From: a virus
Reading direction: 5' to 3' (one strand)
Virus record (IMG/VR): IMGVR_UViG_3300048691_000181
Span: 42,964-106,963 of that record
Length of the DNA: 64,000 bases
The position numbers and the translations under genes are program-made. Positions 40,403 to 47,608 of the stretch are shown in pieces. Each line of letters opens with the position of its first letter. Positions within the stretch are counted from its first letter, which is position 1. The notes under the pieces were generated by a model. The model saw only the letters and a program-made list of their open reading frames with translations, was not told the DNA's origin and ran no database searches.

Positions 40403-40864
40403 CTAAAAATCGAATATGGCTCTATCTGCTCTTTTTAATCTTAACCAGTAAAAACAGCAAGATAATATCTCCATCCAAGATATAGAAGCAATCTTATATA
40501 AAGGTGGATGCTGGTTGTAGACGAATCCGTGATAGTTGTCATGTAGTGCTTGTGTCAAGCGCCTCGAAGTGTCAATCGTACTTTCAGAGCCAAAAGACTC
40601 AGTTAAGAAGAAAGCTTCTGTTAGCCATACTTTCTCATTTTCTGTCACAATATTGTGAAATTCGGAAGAATGGTAATTGCCTTTTATGTGATGCTTCTTA
40701 CAAAAAGCATAGGCATCGTTATTCGTAGAAACAGAAGTCCTTACTTTGCCTAAGAAGAAACACCAAACAAGTTTAAAGTCTTTTGGATGAATTCTGCAAA
40801 TAAGACAAAACATGAAACGCTTCATCCTTAAACTGAAAAATGTGTTATAGAACCAGTTAGCCAT
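40403..40864 (-). CDS. Unknown 153-aa protein
   Basis: A 153-residue protein rich in Cys, Phe and Trp (MANWFYNTFFSLRMKRFMFC, later FKLVWCFFLG and ILSCCFYWLRLKR). The middle holds several histidines (KKHHIKGNYHSSEFHNI). The N-terminus overlaps the end of the upstream gene by 8 bases, so the two are translated together. The hydrophobic stretches are short and interrupted by Arg/Lys, so I do not call it a membrane protein. Function unknown. TAG stop. Confidence 0.55.
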   Translation of the reverse strand: MANWFYNTFFSLRMKRFMFCLICRIHPKDFKLVWCFFLGKVRTSVSTNNDAYAFCKKHHIKGNYHSSEFHNIVTENEKVWLTEAFFLTESFGSESTIDTSRRLTQALHDNYHGFVYNQHPPLYKIASISWMEILSCCFYWLRLKRADRAIFDF

Positions 40865-41423
40865 CTCTTTTTCGTTTAAGATTACTTATTTTTTCTTCAT
40901 GAAGCTCTTTGAAAGAAGGTAATCCTTTTCTTGCTCTTTGCTGGTTGGGCTTATAGCAGAAGCTATTATTCAGCTTACACCATTTGACCCAATCAGAACC
41001 AATTTCTGAGAGTTCTGATTGTTCCGTCTTTCTTTGCCATTTCTGAATCATGTGCAAAGGCTGAACCCAAAAGGATGCTGAACCAACTGTATAAAGCTGT
41101 TCATTAAAGTTATCCACTGGTCGAGACCGCTCTTGATAATCTCGTTCAAGATAGCGAATTCCTTGAATTGTTGCTTCAGAAACTTCCCAAAGCTCACAAA
41201 CGATATGACAATCTCTCTTATAGGCGGCATAAGGATAATCCATCCCTTTGTGCATATAGAGTGTATAGTGCTTTAGTTTCGTCAATCCAATAAAGAAGCT
41301 ATCTCTATCTTCAGTAATGACATTATGTCGTTTGCAGTCCTTTCTCAAAGAACCATAGATTAAAATATGGTGTCGTTCTGCTAAGGCTTCGCTTACTTCC
41401 GCTATGCGGATGTTGTTTTTCAT
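40857..41423 (-). CDS. Gamma-glutamylcyclotransferase-like (GGCT/AIG2 fold) protein
   Basis: A 188-residue protein. The N-terminal half carries the GGCT signature: HHILIYGSLRKDCKRH (YGSLR at 23-27), a following G46 and LYMHKGMDYPYAAY (YP at 63-64), E80 in CELWEV, and YLERDY (E93 is the likely catalytic acid). GGCT-fold enzymes release 5-oxoproline from gamma-glutamyl amines or act on related amide bonds. The C-terminal 60 residues are extra, charged and Trp-containing. Phage members are known and are sometimes linked with amidoligases; a probable amidoligase lies 11 kb away in this same block. The fold call is firm; the substrate is unknown. Confidence 0.7.
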   Translation of the reverse strand: MKNNIRIAEVSEALAERHHILIYGSLRKDCKRHNVITEDRDSFFIGLTKLKHYTLYMHKGMDYPYAAYKRDCHIVCELWEVSEATIQGIRYLERDYQERSRPVDNFNEQLYTVGSASFWVQPLHMIQKWQRKTEQSELSEIGSDWVKWCKLNNSFCYKPNQQRARKGLPSFKELHEEKISNLKRKRDG

Positions 41424-41431
41424 TCTTTTTT

Positions 41432-41692
41432 TTAGTTTGTGAAATGTCTAATTATGGCAATGAGCACTGGCACAAAGACTGCTATAAATATAGCACCATG
41501 TATTAGTCCTCTAATATAGAGCCAATTCCTATGTCTGTCTGAAATGTGTAACTCAAGTGCATTGTCTTTTAAGAGCGATGCTACAAACTTGTCTATCTCA
41601 GTCTTCGATTTAGTCTTTTTCAATCCCTCATGCTTAGAGAGATATTCTTTTTTGTGTGCTCGAATTATTGCCGAAAGTGGTCTCAATTTCAT
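41432..41692 (-). CDS. Small protein with a C-terminal membrane anchor
   Basis: An 86-residue protein. Residues 1-50 are charged and helical (KKEYLSKHEGLKKTKSKTEI); residues about 62-82 form one hydrophobic segment (GLIHGAIFIAVFVPVLIAII) ending RHFTN, so a tail-anchored topology is likely. It overlaps the 3' end of the preceding signal-anchor gene by 59 bases in another frame, a long overlap for this block, so the start is less certain. The pair may form a small membrane complex. Function unknown. Confidence 0.55.
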   Translation of the reverse strand: MKLRPLSAIIRAHKKEYLSKHEGLKKTKSKTEIDKFVASLLKDNALELHISDRHRNWLYIRGLIHGAIFIAVFVPVLIAIIRHFTN

Positions 41693-42047
41693 TCTTAAGT
41701 ATTGAGTCTGGCGATATTTTAAAATAGAGTCCTGAACGGAAAGAATCGAGCATAGAAAGTGTTACCGAATCAGCAAAGAAGATATTTCTAAGAGCGTCCC
41801 AATGAGACGAGATAAATTCAGGGTCTTCTTGCCATGGTGTTCCGTTACAATATTGTCTTTCTTCTCGAAGTAAAACTTCGAGAATTTCTTCTCTAATTGC
41901 TCGCTCTTTTCTGAAGTGACCTATTTGTTCAGCCTGTCTTAAGGAATAAGCTTGAAGCTTTTCCTCTATGTATTTCATATAAGTCCATAATGACATTATG
42001 CACAATAATGAGATAAGAATAAATCCTCTCATGTTTACACATTTCAT
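41634..42047 (-). CDS. Protein with an N-terminal membrane anchor
   Basis: A 137-residue protein with a hydrophobic segment at about residues 8-22 (FILISLLCIMSLWTYM) after MKCVNMRG, followed by a charged helix (EEKLQAYSLRQAEQIGHFRK) and a polar C-terminal domain. The layout, a short signal-anchor plus a coiled coil, resembles inner-membrane spanin-like or accessory proteins, but nothing more specific can be said. Its ATG overlaps the preceding stop (TAATG). An internal ATG at residue 6 (MRGFIL) would give a cleaner signal. Confidence 0.55.
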   Translation of the reverse strand: MKCVNMRGFILISLLCIMSLWTYMKYIEEKLQAYSLRQAEQIGHFRKERAIREEILEVLLREERQYCNGTPWQEDPEFISSHWDALRNIFFADSVTLSMLDSFRSGLYFKISPDSILKNEIETTFGNNSSTQKRISL

Positions 42048-42484
42048 TAGTCTTCCATTTTTAAACGTTTTTTAATATCCTCAACAGTAAGCAATGTATC
42101 CTTTTGAGAATGAGATACGTAAGCTAAACAGTAAGGATGATGTTCTTTCAACCAGAACTTGAATAGCTTCCATTTAATCATAAATTCTGGTGTAGCCATG
42201 CCTTTTGTCTCTATGACCCATTTCCAGTCAGGTGAGACAAAGTCTGGCGTATATGTCATGTCTCTACATGAACATGTTTGCTTGATGATTCCTTTCTTTA
42301 CGTCAAAAGAACAAAATTGAAATCTCGGATGAAGCATAACGCAATGCTCCTCGTAATCGAAAGGAATATTCTGGTCTTGAAGCAATTTAGAACAATAAGC
42401 CTCAAGACCAGAACGAAAGCCATTACCTGAAACGGCTTTATATTTATGTAAAGGGATGCGTTTCCCTTGTTTTCTTTTTATCAT
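42047..42484 (-). CDS. PD-(D/E)XK endonuclease, resolvase-like
   Basis: A 145-residue protein with a basic start (MIKRKQGKRIPLHKYKAV). The nuclease core is visible: E28 in RSGLEAYCSKLL, D81 in YTPDF, and WVIETKG with E92 and K94, followed by TPEFMIKWKLFKFW. The E...D...ExK pattern with YTPDF and ETKG fits DUF1064-like or T7 endonuclease I-like proteins, which cut branched DNA. Length is normal for such enzymes. It lies between the primase-associated small gene and two membrane proteins and is adjacent to recombination genes, fitting a Holliday junction resolvase role. The family choice between DUF1064 and endonuclease I is open. Confidence 0.7.
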   Translation of the reverse strand: MIKRKQGKRIPLHKYKAVSGNGFRSGLEAYCSKLLQDQNIPFDYEEHCVMLHPRFQFCSFDVKKGIIKQTCSCRDMTYTPDFVSPDWKWVIETKGMATPEFMIKWKLFKFWLKEHHPYCLAYVSHSQKDTLLTVEDIKKRLKMED

Positions 42485-42487
42485 CTC

Positions 42488-42823
42488 TTAATGTGCCGTA
42501 GTAGCACCTCTTATAATGAAATTCATAGCATCTACTACATCTTGCCTTATTTGAAGATGTAGTAGCTTTATATTTAAAGGATGAAGATTTGAATGGTTAC
42601 CTCTTAAATAACACCATTCAAATGCATTCCTCGTATTCCCAGTTCCCCTATCAAGGCTTATCCATTTCTTCTGAAAAAAGGATTCTGCTTTTCCGAATTC
42701 GTTTAGAATACAAATAATAACGCCTTCATGAAGGGAATCTAAAAACTCTATTTGTTGTTCAAGTGTATCAAACTTGAACTTTTCGAGATGCTTGAAGTTA
42801 TAATTAAACTTATGCCTTGTCAT
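42488..42823 (-). CDS. Unknown protein coupled to the primase gene
   Basis: A 111-residue protein, His- and Asn-rich, with KWISLDRGTGNTRNAFEWCY and LRGNHSNLHPLNIKLLHL. The ATG overlaps the end of the primase gene by 14 bases and its TAA is 3 bases before the nuclease gene ATG, so it sits in a tight primase-nuclease operon. Conserved-looking motifs suggest a small DNA-metabolism accessory factor, but I do not recognise it. Confidence 0.55.
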   Translation of the reverse strand: MTRHKFNYNFKHLEKFKFDTLEQQIEFLDSLHEGVIICILNEFGKAESFFQKKWISLDRGTGNTRNAFEWCYLRGNHSNLHPLNIKLLHLQIRQDVVDAMNFIIRGATTAH

Positions 42824-44075
42824 TTTCGGCTAATTTAATACGAGCTTCCAGAATAGTCTTCATCATCTCCCAGTCTTCACCATAGTTCTGGATAGTTGCT
42901 ACAACAAAGTCATCGATATCCTTGAAGCCGATATTGTTATCGTCCATAAATACTTTATAAACATTCGTATAGCCTAAGCTTCTGAAGTGGCGCTCTTGAC
43001 TATTTGCTGCCTTTCTTCCTGCGGCATCGTTGTCCATCCAGATATAGATTGGATAAATTGGAATTATTCCAAACTCTATATCGATTTGGGTCATATATTC
43101 TTTAGACAATTTTGTTCCTTCACCGCACTTGCCTCCTATGATAAAGTCTTTAAGGAGTTTCTTAATAAGAAGTGCATCTTTAAATCCCTTTGTCACAATG
43201 AAGCCTTTCCACGGATAGCGTGGTAGAATACTTGATTCCGTACTCTGCATATCCTTTATCCATTTCTTCAGACTGTCTTTATCACAATTCTTGATTAAGA
43301 TATCTGGTGATGCTATGTTCTTAAACTTGTGAGCTTTGGACTCACTATATGGACGATAGACCTGCATAGGCTTGTCTTTATCGTGATAAAGGAACAAAGG
43401 TTGCTCTACCGTATCTAAGAAAACTGTCTTTTTATCGGTAAAGACCTTATTTAAGGCTTTAACGTGACGGTAAATATCTTCTGCGCCAAGTCCTCGTTTA
43501 GCCCAGAAGTCCATGTGATGCTGTTCAAAATCAAGCATTTCGTCAAACTGAAGAACTGGCTTTTCGAGTGACCAGTCTTCTTTCTTTTGCGCCTCTAATA
43601 AGGCGGCTTTCTTTGCCTCGTATTCGGCTGTTACAATTCCGTCTAACATCTTTTTCTCTTTCTTTTTTTGCTCCTTGAGCCTCTTTAATAAATCCTTACT
43701 ACTTATGTCACTTTCTTCTAAATATGGCTTAGAATCAATGAATAGCCCCTTCTCGTTCATCTTGCCCATGCAATTACCAAGATTGGCTAATATTTCTACA
43801 ACTTCTACGAAGTCTTTCCCTTGAGACACTTCGTAGGCTCGGAAGATGTCGTAGGTCTCTCCTGTTGCAAAATCATGGAATAGCCAGATTCTCGAATCTG
43901 CTTTATCTTTGAAGAAATTACAATCTGCGTGTTTGTCTAAACGAAAAGGGTTCTTAAAGCGTCTTGTAGGATGAAAAAAGCCAAGTGCGCTGTTAAACGC
44001 ACTTGGAATATCGACATGGTCGTAAATAATAGACTTAATCTCTTTCCAGTCGATTGCTTCTTTATTATGTATCAT
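42810..44075 (-). CDS. TOPRIM-type primase with a variant motif
   Basis: A 421-residue protein. Residues about 22-80 form a CHC2-related N-terminal region (FHPTRRFKNPFRLDKHADCN, then WLFHDFATGETYDIF), but only one Cys is present, so the zinc site is degenerate. Residues 130-175 are a charged coil. The TOPRIM core has FIVTKGFKDALLI at 292-304, where the usual Glu of 'VEG..DA' is Lys, and IWMDNDAAGRKA (D348, D350), then DIDDF. A 'TKg.KD' version of motif I is known in phage TOPRIM primases, so the change is probably a family trait, not a defect. Next to a DnaB-like helicase and SSB, it should prime lagging-strand synthesis. Confidence 0.75.
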   Translation of the reverse strand: MIHNKEAIDWKEIKSIIYDHVDIPSAFNSALGFFHPTRRFKNPFRLDKHADCNFFKDKADSRIWLFHDFATGETYDIFRAYEVSQGKDFVEVVEILANLGNCMGKMNEKGLFIDSKPYLEESDISSKDLLKRLKEQKKKEKKMLDGIVTAEYEAKKAALLEAQKKEDWSLEKPVLQFDEMLDFEQHHMDFWAKRGLGAEDIYRHVKALNKVFTDKKTVFLDTVEQPLFLYHDKDKPMQVYRPYSESKAHKFKNIASPDILIKNCDKDSLKKWIKDMQSTESSILPRYPWKGFIVTKGFKDALLIKKLLKDFIIGGKCGEGTKLSKEYMTQIDIEFGIIPIYPIYIWMDNDAAGRKAANSQERHFRSLGYTNVYKVFMDDNNIGFKDIDDFVVATIQNYGEDWEMMKTILEARIKLAENDKA

Positions 44076-44080
44076 TTCTA

Positions 44081-44097
44081 TTTTTTTACGACCATTA
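44081..44097 (-). other. Weak hairpin before the primase start codon
   Basis: On the minus strand CCAT-AACATA-ATGG can form a 4-base-pair stem with loop AACATA about 15 bases upstream of the ATG at 44075. Alone it would mean little; it matters because the same loop sequence occurs in hairpins before the SSB and RecA-like genes. The exact limits are approximate. Confidence 0.3.
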
Positions 44098-44118
44098 TGT
44101 TATGGAAGATGGTTTATT

Positions 44119-44802
44119 TTAGAACGGAAGTTCTCCGTCTTCTTCCGTTAAAGGAGCATCAACCCTATGTCCTTCTGGTTTAGAAGCTGAAGGAGCTAAG
44201 TCTGACTTAGAGCTTCCCGTGTAACCAGAAGTGTCGCGAGGCTTCATTCTTCTATGTAGATTTTTGTCAAGTTCCCATTGCGTGAACTTAATCTTAGATT
44301 CAACACCTTCTATGTGTTTCTCAATTTGAGGGCAAGTAGGTGTCCCTGCATTCTCGCTAAGTTTGGTCCATTCGTCTTTATTGTCCATAATCACCTTGAT
44401 ACTTACGAAGCGATTAGGCATTTTACGTTGCTTGTCTATATAGGAGAACATAGTCGAGATATTTTTCTCGTAGTCGGCAGTTAGATATTTGTCGATTTCT
44501 CCTTGTGTACCAATTGCATCACAAATCTCCATTAGCTTCAAGACTAACTTATCTTCAGCTTGTTTCTTAGTTAAGGTTACTTTTCCGTTCTGAACAAAGT
44601 CTTTCTTATTGATAAAGAGAGCTAAGTCAGCGTATTCGTCTGAAGTAGTAGACTCAAAGGTAAGCTTAAAGAAAGGAGTTTCAGGCTTAGTATCTACCTT
44701 TTCTGCTTTAGAAATAGTAAAGCGTGTGAAAATTCCTGGATTAGAGATTTTGATTTTCTCAATTTGTGAAGCACGTAGGCTTTCTGCGTATATATTAGAC
44801 AT
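44119..44802 (-). CDS. ssb: Single-stranded DNA-binding protein
   Basis: A 227-residue protein with an OB-type core (residues about 20-160: IFTRFTISKAEKVDTKPETP, then FFKLTFEST and FVSIKVIMDN). A flexible Gly/Ser/Pro linker (RDTSGYTGSSKSDLAPSASK) leads to the acidic tip EEDGELPF, the hallmark C-terminus of phage and bacterial SSBs that recruits replication partners. It lies between the primase and the RecA-like gene, in a replication operon. The tail is diagnostic; the OB fold itself is inferred from pattern. A short hairpin with loop AACATA lies 17 bases before its ATG. Confidence 0.75.
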   Translation of the reverse strand: MSNIYAESLRASQIEKIKISNPGIFTRFTISKAEKVDTKPETPFFKLTFESTTSDEYADLALFINKKDFVQNGKVTLTKKQAEDKLVLKLMEICDAIGTQGEIDKYLTADYEKNISTMFSYIDKQRKMPNRFVSIKVIMDNKDEWTKLSENAGTPTCPQIEKHIEGVESKIKFTQWELDKNLHRRMKPRDTSGYTGSSKSDLAPSASKPEGHRVDAPLTEEDGELPF

Positions 44803-44819
44803 GTGTATATGTATGTTTT

Positions 44820-44835
44820 ATCCCTATGTTGGGAT
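44820..44835 (-). other. Short hairpin before the SSB start codon
   Basis: On the minus strand ATCCC-AACATA-GGGAT forms a 5-base-pair stem with loop AACATA, ending 17 bases upstream of the ATG at 44802. It lies between the 28-aa ORF and SSB. No U-tract follows. Confidence 0.45.
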
Positions 44836-44883
44836 TATTTTAATTTTCTATATATAGATAGTTAATGTGTTTATTTGTTTTAG

Positions 44884-44970
44884 TTAAAGAGTTCCAAATG
44901 GATGAAGTTCTAATTTATTCTTTAATTCGATTATAGATTCATCTGAAAATTTTCCAATTTTAACTCCCAT
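44884..44970 (-). CDS. Small 28-aa ORF coupled to the RecA-like gene
   Basis: ATG at 44970 shares its A with the TAA of the upstream RecA-like gene (TAATG), and the frame runs to TAA at 44884-44886. The peptide starts MGVKIGKFSDESIIELKNK and ends LHPFGTL. The TAATG coupling is used by several real genes in this window (1843, 42047, 47784), which favours translation. Too short to classify. Confidence 0.5.
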   Translation of the reverse strand: MGVKIGKFSDESIIELKNKLELHPFGTL

Positions 44971-45692
44971 TATGTAGTAGTTGAAGTTGTTTCAGGAATT
45001 TCTAAATCATATTTACGAATTAATCGAATCACTTCTCCTAAATCGTTTGACATAAACTTTGGAAGTACTCCATAAACAGACCTTGCTTCACAAAAACCTA
45101 AATTTTGCGTACGAAGATTAAATCGTTTTTCTTCTTCTGTTTCATCGATATCAAGAAACGTATATAGATTATAATTAGTAAATTTAGATAATCTACTTTT
45201 AGTTGCTTGTTTGCCAGGAAATAAAGTACGAAGATGCGTTTCTTTTAATCCTGTTTGAGTATTGACGCTATCATATTCCTCAGCATGGCATAGGAATATG
45301 ATAATTAAATTATCATCTCCTGCTCGTTCTTGCGAATTAGCAAAACTATATAAGTCGTAAGCGTCATCGGCTAAGTTTTTCCAAACGTCAAATCCTGGCT
45401 TTCTTCGTTCGTCTTGAAGATAATCAGTTAGTATTGTATTTAAAGTATCTAACACAATTATCTTTATGTGTGGGCGACTTTTGACAATTGCCGAAATATA
45501 ACTTTTTATTTTTCCTATATCACTTTCCCGTACGTAGTTTTTGTTTGTGGCATTATATTGCGAACGCCATCCAGAGTAGCTCATGCCTTTCTGGTCCGTA
45601 TCGATAATAAATGTTTCTTTCGGGTCTAATGTTTTTAATGAAAATGACTTACCTGTAGCTGGAAGTCCCGTGACTTGTAATAAAAGTGCCAT
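44970..45692 (-). CDS. RecA-like ATPase, Sak4-type recombinase candidate
   Basis: A 240-residue P-loop protein: GLPATGKS (Walker A, 9-16) follows MALLLQVT directly; IIVLDTLNTIL holds Walker B D82; NLIIIFLCHAEEY is the sensor strand. The minimal size, the early DTDQKG segment after strand two and the lack of other domains fit the Sak4/AAA_24 group of phage RecA-core ATPases that assist single-strand annealing with SSB. A DnaB-like or kinase role is less likely because there is no lid or N-domain. It is in one block with SSB, primase, helicase and a RecE-like exonuclease, so exonuclease plus Sak4 plus SSB would make a full recombination set. The subfamily is inferred. Confidence 0.7.
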   Translation of the reverse strand: MALLLQVTGLPATGKSFSLKTLDPKETFIIDTDQKGMSYSGWRSQYNATNKNYVRESDIGKIKSYISAIVKSRPHIKIIVLDTLNTILTDYLQDERRKPGFDVWKNLADDAYDLYSFANSQERAGDDNLIIIFLCHAEEYDSVNTQTGLKETHLRTLFPGKQATKSRLSKFTNYNLYTFLDIDETEEEKRFNLRTQNLGFCEARSVYGVLPKFMSNDLGEVIRLIRKYDLEIPETTSTTT

Positions 45693-45711
45693 ATATGTTC
45701 ATGGTGTCTTG

Positions 45712-45728
45712 CCTATATATGTTATAGG
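45712..45728 (-). other. Hairpin before the RecA-like gene
   Basis: On the minus strand CCTATA-ACATA-TATAGG forms a perfect 6-base-pair stem with loop ACATA. It ends 19 bases upstream of the ATG at 45692. It is one of several hairpins placed at similar distances from start codons. Confidence 0.5.
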
Positions 45729-45757
45729 TCTTATATTTTATTAACGTTCTTTGCGAT

Positions 45758-46060
45758 TCAGCCAGCAACAGTTTCGTTATACAGCGAGAAATCTATAATT
45801 GCTCCTGCCGCATAACTATTCTTCTTTGGCTCAACCTTTTTACTTTCTTTTATCTCTTCTTTCTTAGGCTCTACTTTAGGAGTTGGTACAACTACTTTAA
45901 CTTCCACAGGAGCCTGTTTTGCTGCCTTCTCAGCCATTATTTGAAGGTTATAGCGCAATTCTACTATATTGTAGAAATATTGCATTAGAAACAAAATAAG
46001 AAAGATATAAGCAAGATTGTGAAAACTTGCTTTATATCCTTCAATAATCTCAATCATCAA
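45758..46060 (-). CDS. Single-pass membrane protein with a charged tail, ending at UGA
   Basis: A 100-residue protein. Residues about 14-32 form a membrane segment (NLAYIFLILFLMQYFYNIV), followed by a helix and then a Lys/Glu/Pro-rich stretch (PTPKVEPKKEEIKESKKVEP). The frame ends with TGA at 45758-45760; if that UGA is read, nine more codons (IAKNVNKI with W first) lead to TAA at 45731-45733. It could be a membrane tether for replication proteins, since it lies between the RecA-like ATPase and the helicase, but that is inference from position. Confidence 0.55.
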   Translation of the reverse strand: MMIEIIEGYKASFHNLAYIFLILFLMQYFYNIVELRYNLQIMAEKAAKQAPVEVKVVVPTPKVEPKKEEIKESKKVEPKKNSYAAGAIIDFSLYNETVAG

Positions 46061-46097
46061 GGATGTAATTGAAACTGCTTTCTTGGGTTCTCTTATG

Positions 46098-46105
46098 CAA
46101 AGATA
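46098..46105 (-). promoter_or_regulatory. Candidate Bacteroides-type promoter
   Basis: On the minus strand TATCTTTG followed by CAT matches the -7 consensus TAnnTTTG. It lies in the 114-base gap between the helicase gene and the small membrane protein, 38 bases before the ATG at 46060. A TTTC at 46120-46123 is a poor and too-close -33 candidate. It would drive the RecA-like, SSB and primase genes separately from the helicase. Confidence 0.4.
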
Positions 46106-46174
46106 AGGATTTTCTCATTGAAAGTGGGTTGTTAGGTAATTTTCTTTCTAATTTCTTTCTTGCAAAGTGCTCTC

Positions 46175-47185
46175 TTAGATGAGCGTGTTTGTAGGCTGAT
46201 AAGCGTCTCTTATAGTAGAGTTCTTAAAATCAGCAATCATGTGAAGTACGGGACATTCGCCAAACCTATTCTTCAACAGGTGGAAGTATATCATAGGAAG
46301 ACCTGTTCTTAGGTCATATACAGGGTAGTTTAGGTCTCCGTACTCTTTGATTCCCCGTACTCTACTTGGATTCATACTAAACAGAACTATGTCCGAATTA
46401 GAAAAGATGGCAGACGAGCCAAATATGTCTGCTTCGGTCGGGTAGTGTAAGGCTTTATTTGACACCCTTGCTGAAGAGAAAATGTCTCTATTTGTTTGGC
46501 TTAAACAAAGAAAGATAATACTCAACCCCATATCTTCAAAATCCTTCTTCATGTCTACTAATTGCTGGTAGAGATTGTCTACAATACGCTTAGCGTCTTC
46601 ATCATTCTTTCCCTTCGTTAGAGTGATATAATCTATCGTGACAATGAGCTTTTTCTTTCTTCCTTCATCAGTAAGATTTCCTTCATTATCCCAAAGTTCA
46701 TCTAACTCACGGTCAATAACAAATTGACATATTTCTGTCTTTATTTGGGCTACAGATTGTGCTTTGTCTATGTTAAATACAGGTTTATCTCCAAGCGTCT
46801 TTATAGCTTCCTCGACAAGTGCTGCTTCCTCCTCAGTCATAACGTACCCTCTCGCAGATTGAAGACTCTTTAATCCAATGCCTGTCTTCTTTGATAGATG
46901 TCGTAGTATTTGCATACGCACAATCATATCGAACTCGAAAGATAAGCATTCGACCAAAGGGTCTTGTTCCATAATGAAGTACTTTATTTGCTCCATAATC
47001 GTAGATTTCCCTGAAGAAGGCGTACCTACAATAGTCATTAATGTCCACCACGGGATGCCGTCCAGTAACGCATCGTTAAGACCTCTGTACGGTGTTTCTG
47101 CTGAAGGAAGTAGCCCGTCTTTACGAGCAGTCATGTATTCTTTTGTTTTCCGTATATCTACGGATATGTGTTTATATGCACCCAC
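46175..47185 (-). CDS. DnaB-type replicative helicase
   Basis: 336 residues from a GTG at 47185. The RecA core is clear: GTPSSGKST (54-62), LSFEFDM, KKLIVTIDYITLTKG (Walker B D185), and SIIFLCLSQTNRDIF with the DnaB-type 'Q.nR' sensor, then SGSSAIFSNSD-like FGSSAIFSNSDIVLF. The length is shorter than bacterial DnaB because the N-terminal domain is missing, as in many crAss-like and T7-like helicases. The start is uncertain: ATG at 47134 (MTARKDGLLPS) lies 14 bases after a 6-base-pair hairpin, which fits the spacing of neighbouring genes, while the GTG start keeps 17 plausible upstream residues. With the TOPRIM primase it would form the replisome motor. Confidence 0.8.
   Translation of the reverse strand: MGAYKHISVDIRKTKEYMTARKDGLLPSAETPYRGLNDALLDGIPWWTLMTIVGTPSSGKSTIMEQIKYFIMEQDPLVECLSFEFDMIVRMQILRHLSKKTGIGLKSLQSARGYVMTEEEAALVEEAIKTLGDKPVFNIDKAQSVAQIKTEICQFVIDRELDELWDNEGNLTDEGRKKKLIVTIDYITLTKGKNDEDAKRIVDNLYQQLVDMKKDFEDMGLSIIFLCLSQTNRDIFSSARVSNKALHYPTEADIFGSSAIFSNSDIVLFSMNPSRVRGIKEYGDLNYPVYDLRTGLPMIYFHLLKNRFGECPVLHMIADFKNSTIRDAYQPTNTLI
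47149..47164 (-). other. Hairpin near the helicase start
   Basis: TCCGTA and TACGGA form a perfect 6-base-pair stem with a 4-base loop (GATA on the minus strand). If translation starts at ATG 47134, it is a leader hairpin 14 bases before the start; if at GTG 47185, it is inside the coding region. Confidence 0.45.
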
Positions 47186-47287
47186 TTGCGTCTATGTATT
47201 ATTTATGGGATTATTTTACTTGGCTAAGAAATATAGCTTTCCATTTTTTCTATGGATATATAGATGTCTGCTACTTCTTTCTCAGCC

Positions 47288-47333
47288 AGTTCTTTGAGCT
47301 CTTTGAGAAAGAACTCAAAGAGCTCAAAGAACT
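47288..47333. repeat. Perfect 20-base inverted repeat with a 6-base loop
   Basis: Bases 47288-47307 are exactly complementary to 47314-47333, with loop 47308-47313 (AAAGAA). Each arm itself contains two TTTGAG-type units around a GAGCTC core. It lies in the 225-base gap before the helicase operon, where no gene is seen. A T-run begins 12 bases downstream on the plus strand, not directly after the stem, so a classic terminator is unlikely on either strand. An operator, a replication-related site or a stable RNA end are candidates. Confidence 0.85.
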
Positions 47334-47410
47334 CGATTAAGACATTTTTTTAAGATGTAGTCTTGAAAGATATATCTATAAAATGAGTATATCCATCATT
47401 CACCCAATGC

Positions 47411-47608
47411 CTATAATTCTTCTTCGTAAGTGTCGCCTCGTTCGACACTTACTTCAATTATTTTCCAGTCAATGACGCCATCGTCATCTGCATCGTTGAG
47501 TGTATCTTTTTCATACTCAACGACTTCAGCAATTACCTTTTCTAATTCTTGTTTATCTTTACAAGAATATACCGCAGTCTTAGAGACTGTTACTTGTTTC
47601 CTAAACAT
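47411..47608 (-). CDS. Small acidic protein
   Basis: A 65-residue protein: MFRKQVTVSKTAVYSCKDKQ, a helix ELEKVIAEVVEYEKDTLNDA, then an Asp-rich turn DADDDGVIDWKIIEVSV, and acidic end DTYEEEL. The final beta strand plus acidic tail resemble small phage proteins that bind host enzymes, but no family is recognised. It overlaps the upstream gene by 19 bases and ends with TAG. Followed by the intergenic inverted repeat. Confidence 0.5.
   Translation of the reverse strand: MFRKQVTVSKTAVYSCKDKQELEKVIAEVVEYEKDTLNDADDDGVIDWKIIEVSVERGDTYEEEL

Noticed and set aside
44970-45692. Nucleotide kinase for the P-loop protein at 44970
   Set aside because: The single RecA-type core, the sensor strand and neighbours (SSB, exonuclease) fit a Sak4-like recombinase better; no kinase lid or substrate motif is visible.
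47288-47333. Perfect hairpin as a simple terminator
   Set aside because: The U-tract does not follow the stem directly on either strand: on the plus strand T-runs begin 12 bases later, and on the minus strand the following bases are mixed. Kept as an inverted repeat of unknown role.
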